Shown in pieces: positions 62,838 through 64,000 of a stretch of DNA of 64,000 nucleotides; the stretch's first letter is position 1, and each line of letters begins with the position of its first letter. The notes beneath the pieces are model-generated. The model did no database searches, was not told the origin of the DNA, and saw nothing but the letters and a program-made list of their open reading frames with translations. The stretch comes from Candidatus Obscuribacterales bacterium (GTDB lineage: Bacteria; Cyanobacteriota; Vampirovibrionia; Obscuribacterales; Obscuribacteraceae), in assembly GCA_019745415.1 (NCBI GenBank), contig JAIETF010000017.1:62001-126000 (forward strand). The letters run 5' to 3'. The translations under genes were made by a program, and so were the position numbers.

Positions 62838-64000
62838 TTAGCGGCCCTCTGACTCTGCAGAAACCTCTTCATCGTCCTCCGACTCGGTGACGGCGCGAAA
62901 CTCGCGGTTCTCACCCCTTGTGCCTTTTCTGCGCTCACGAAAAACAGTGCCCAAGGCTCCCCAATCCATGACAAGAGTGCCGCCGGCAGCACGATGCTGC
63001 TTGTCCCAATTCATAAGTAAATCAAGACAGGCATGGTCGATATATTCCAAGTCTTCAAGATGAATATGCAATTCACTATCACCTTTGACTCTATCTACGG
63101 TATCAGCCAATTTAGGTAGACTCAAGAAAGTAGCTGCACCACTGAGTGATACGTGGGTGCGATTGCGTTTCGGGTCATAACGCAGCTTGATCTCAAGATG
63201 TGAGAACATATAGAGCAATTTGCCTACAGATAGAACCACACCAGCGATGACACCGGTCAAAAGATCTTGACAGACTATCAGTATGACCGTAGCTAAATAG
63301 ATAAGAGCCTCTGAACGTCCATACTTGCGCATATCTTTGATCACTTTGAAATTAACCATTTTGTAGCCGGTAAAAACAAGCAAGGCGGCTAAAGAAGAAG
63401 TCGGAATATGCTCTAGTACATGAGGAAAGACCACGGCAAAAAGCAAAATCCAAAAGCCATGCAAAATACTCGACATACGAGTCTTGGCACCGGCAGCCAA
63501 ATTGACTCCACTACGCACCATGACGCCGGTCAGAGGCAGGCAGCCGACTAGTCCACAAAGACTATTGCCGATGCCTTGCCCAACCAACTCACGGTCATAG
63601 TTGGTACGCGGACCATTGTGCATCTTGTCTAGAGCGGCACAAGTAAGCAAAGTTTCAGCAGAAGCGATGAAGGCAATGGCAATGGCATCGAGAAACACCT
63701 CGGTGCTGAGAAAACGCTGGAAATCACCAATTGTTGTAATAGTCAGTGATGCAAACAAATTACTGGGAATTGCTACGTATCTAACAGGAAGAGCAAGAAA
63801 CGTAGAAAAACCAGTAGCCAGGAGAACCGCCACCAGCGAACCAGGCAAAACTTTCAGTCGCCCCGAAGCAAACTTTTGCCACAAAATCAAAATAATGACA
63901 GTGACAAGACCAACTGCGGCAGCCAAATGGTGAGTAGTTTCCGCTGCTCCGGTGCCGGGGACACTCAGGCCTTTCCAAATTGCTGATGGGATAGAAAGCA
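62838..64000 (-). CDS. SulP-family anion transporter, N-terminus outside the window
   Basis: An open frame continues to the right edge (at least 387 residues). It has several membrane helices, the SulP core with QGIGNSLCGLVGCLPLTGV and a C-terminal STAS domain (about 240-345, LEDLEYIDHACLDLL) with a conserved acidic tail. SulP proteins move sulfate, bicarbonate or other anions; which one cannot be told. The N-terminal helices are missing, so start and family subgroup are open. Confidence 0.9.
   Translation of the reverse strand, partial: LSIPSAIWKGLSVPGTGAAETTHHLAAAVGLVTVIILILWQKFASGRLKVLPGSLVAVLLATGFSTFLALPVRYVAIPSNLFASLTITTIGDFQRFLSTEVFLDAIAIAFIASAETLLTCAALDKMHNGPRTNYDRELVGQGIGNSLCGLVGCLPLTGVMVRSGVNLAAGAKTRMSSILHGFWILLFAVVFPHVLEHIPTSSLAALLVFTGYKMVNFKVIKDMRKYGRSEALIYLATVILIVCQDLLTGVIAGVVLSVGKLLYMFSHLEIKLRYDPKRNRTHVSLSGAATFLSLPKLADTVDRVKGDSELHIHLEDLEYIDHACLDLLMNWDKQHRAAGGTLVMDWGALGTVFRERRKGTRGENREFRAVTESEDDEEVSAESEGR

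Overview
The window is 64 kb of gene-dense bacterial chromosome with roughly balanced base composition, short intergenic gaps, frequent TTG and GTG starts preceded by GGAGG-like ribosome binding sites, and an unusually large set of secreted or cytoplasmic TPR proteins, serine/threonine kinases and low-complexity repeat proteins. The housekeeping genes (mutS2, carB, deoC, nadK, alaS, rnhA, ilvE, rel, rdgB, ubiD, ctpA, hflX) show ordinary bacterial families. The long HflX form, CtpA, a SulP permease, Tad-type pilus genes and many TPR/kinase proteins would fit a non-photosynthetic relative of cyanobacteria (Vampirovibrionia/Melainabacteria, for example Obscuribacterales). That placement is inference from gene content only. 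No rRNA, complete tRNA, CRISPR array or prophage is visible.

Layout. 0-5 kb, minus strand: the N-terminal part of a long charged repeat protein that runs off the left edge, then mutS2 and a small hypothetical. 5-12 kb: a gamma carbonic anhydrase-like protein overlapping a secreted alpha/beta hydrolase, then carB, deoC and a secreted TPR protein, closed by a perfect 17-bp terminator hairpin. 12-16.3 kb, minus: two tandem membrane Ser/Thr kinases. 17.4-24.7 kb, plus: a Tad/Flp pilus locus (pilin, TadE, CpaB, TadG-like, CpaE, TadA, TadB, TadC) with a hairpin just after the pilin; no secretin or prepilin peptidase lies here. 24.7-27.5 kb, minus: a small repeat protein, a MurT-like Mur ligase and NAD kinase. 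27.7-34.8 kb, plus: alaS, rnhA, secreted proteins including a CsgG homologue, and ilvE. 34.9-37 kb: two low-complexity proteins. 37-42 kb, plus: rel, rdgB, a small protein, a cytidine-deaminase-fold protein that has lost its zinc and catalytic residues, and a divergent Cys-rich kinase.

43.0-44.04 kb has no gene but is packed with hairpins and reads like the 5' (domain I) part of a group II intron without its reverse transcriptase. Beyond it, on the minus strand, a radical-SAM protein of the tetraether-lipid-synthase type is paired with an Lgt-family membrane protein whose catalytic residues are altered. 46.6-54.2 kb mixes TPR proteins, a PepSY protein, two PDZ plus thioredoxin-like proteins lacking CxxC, a TPR-matrixin metalloprotease, a tRNA 3'-end fragment and two tiny ORFs. 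54.3-59.6 kb, plus: UbiD, CtpA and two related secreted repeat proteins. 59.6-64 kb, minus: a TPR protein, hflX and a SulP permease that runs off the right edge.

Themes. Much of the accessory content faces the cell surface: Tad pilus, CsgG-like pore, repeat-rich secreted proteins, secreted proteases and membrane kinases. The most unusual items are the Tes-like/Lgt-like pair, the cytidine deaminase pseudoenzyme next to a divergent kinase that may be translated from a leaderless mRNA, the PDZ-thioredoxin pair, the paired repeat proteins downstream of ctpA and the intron-like RNA.
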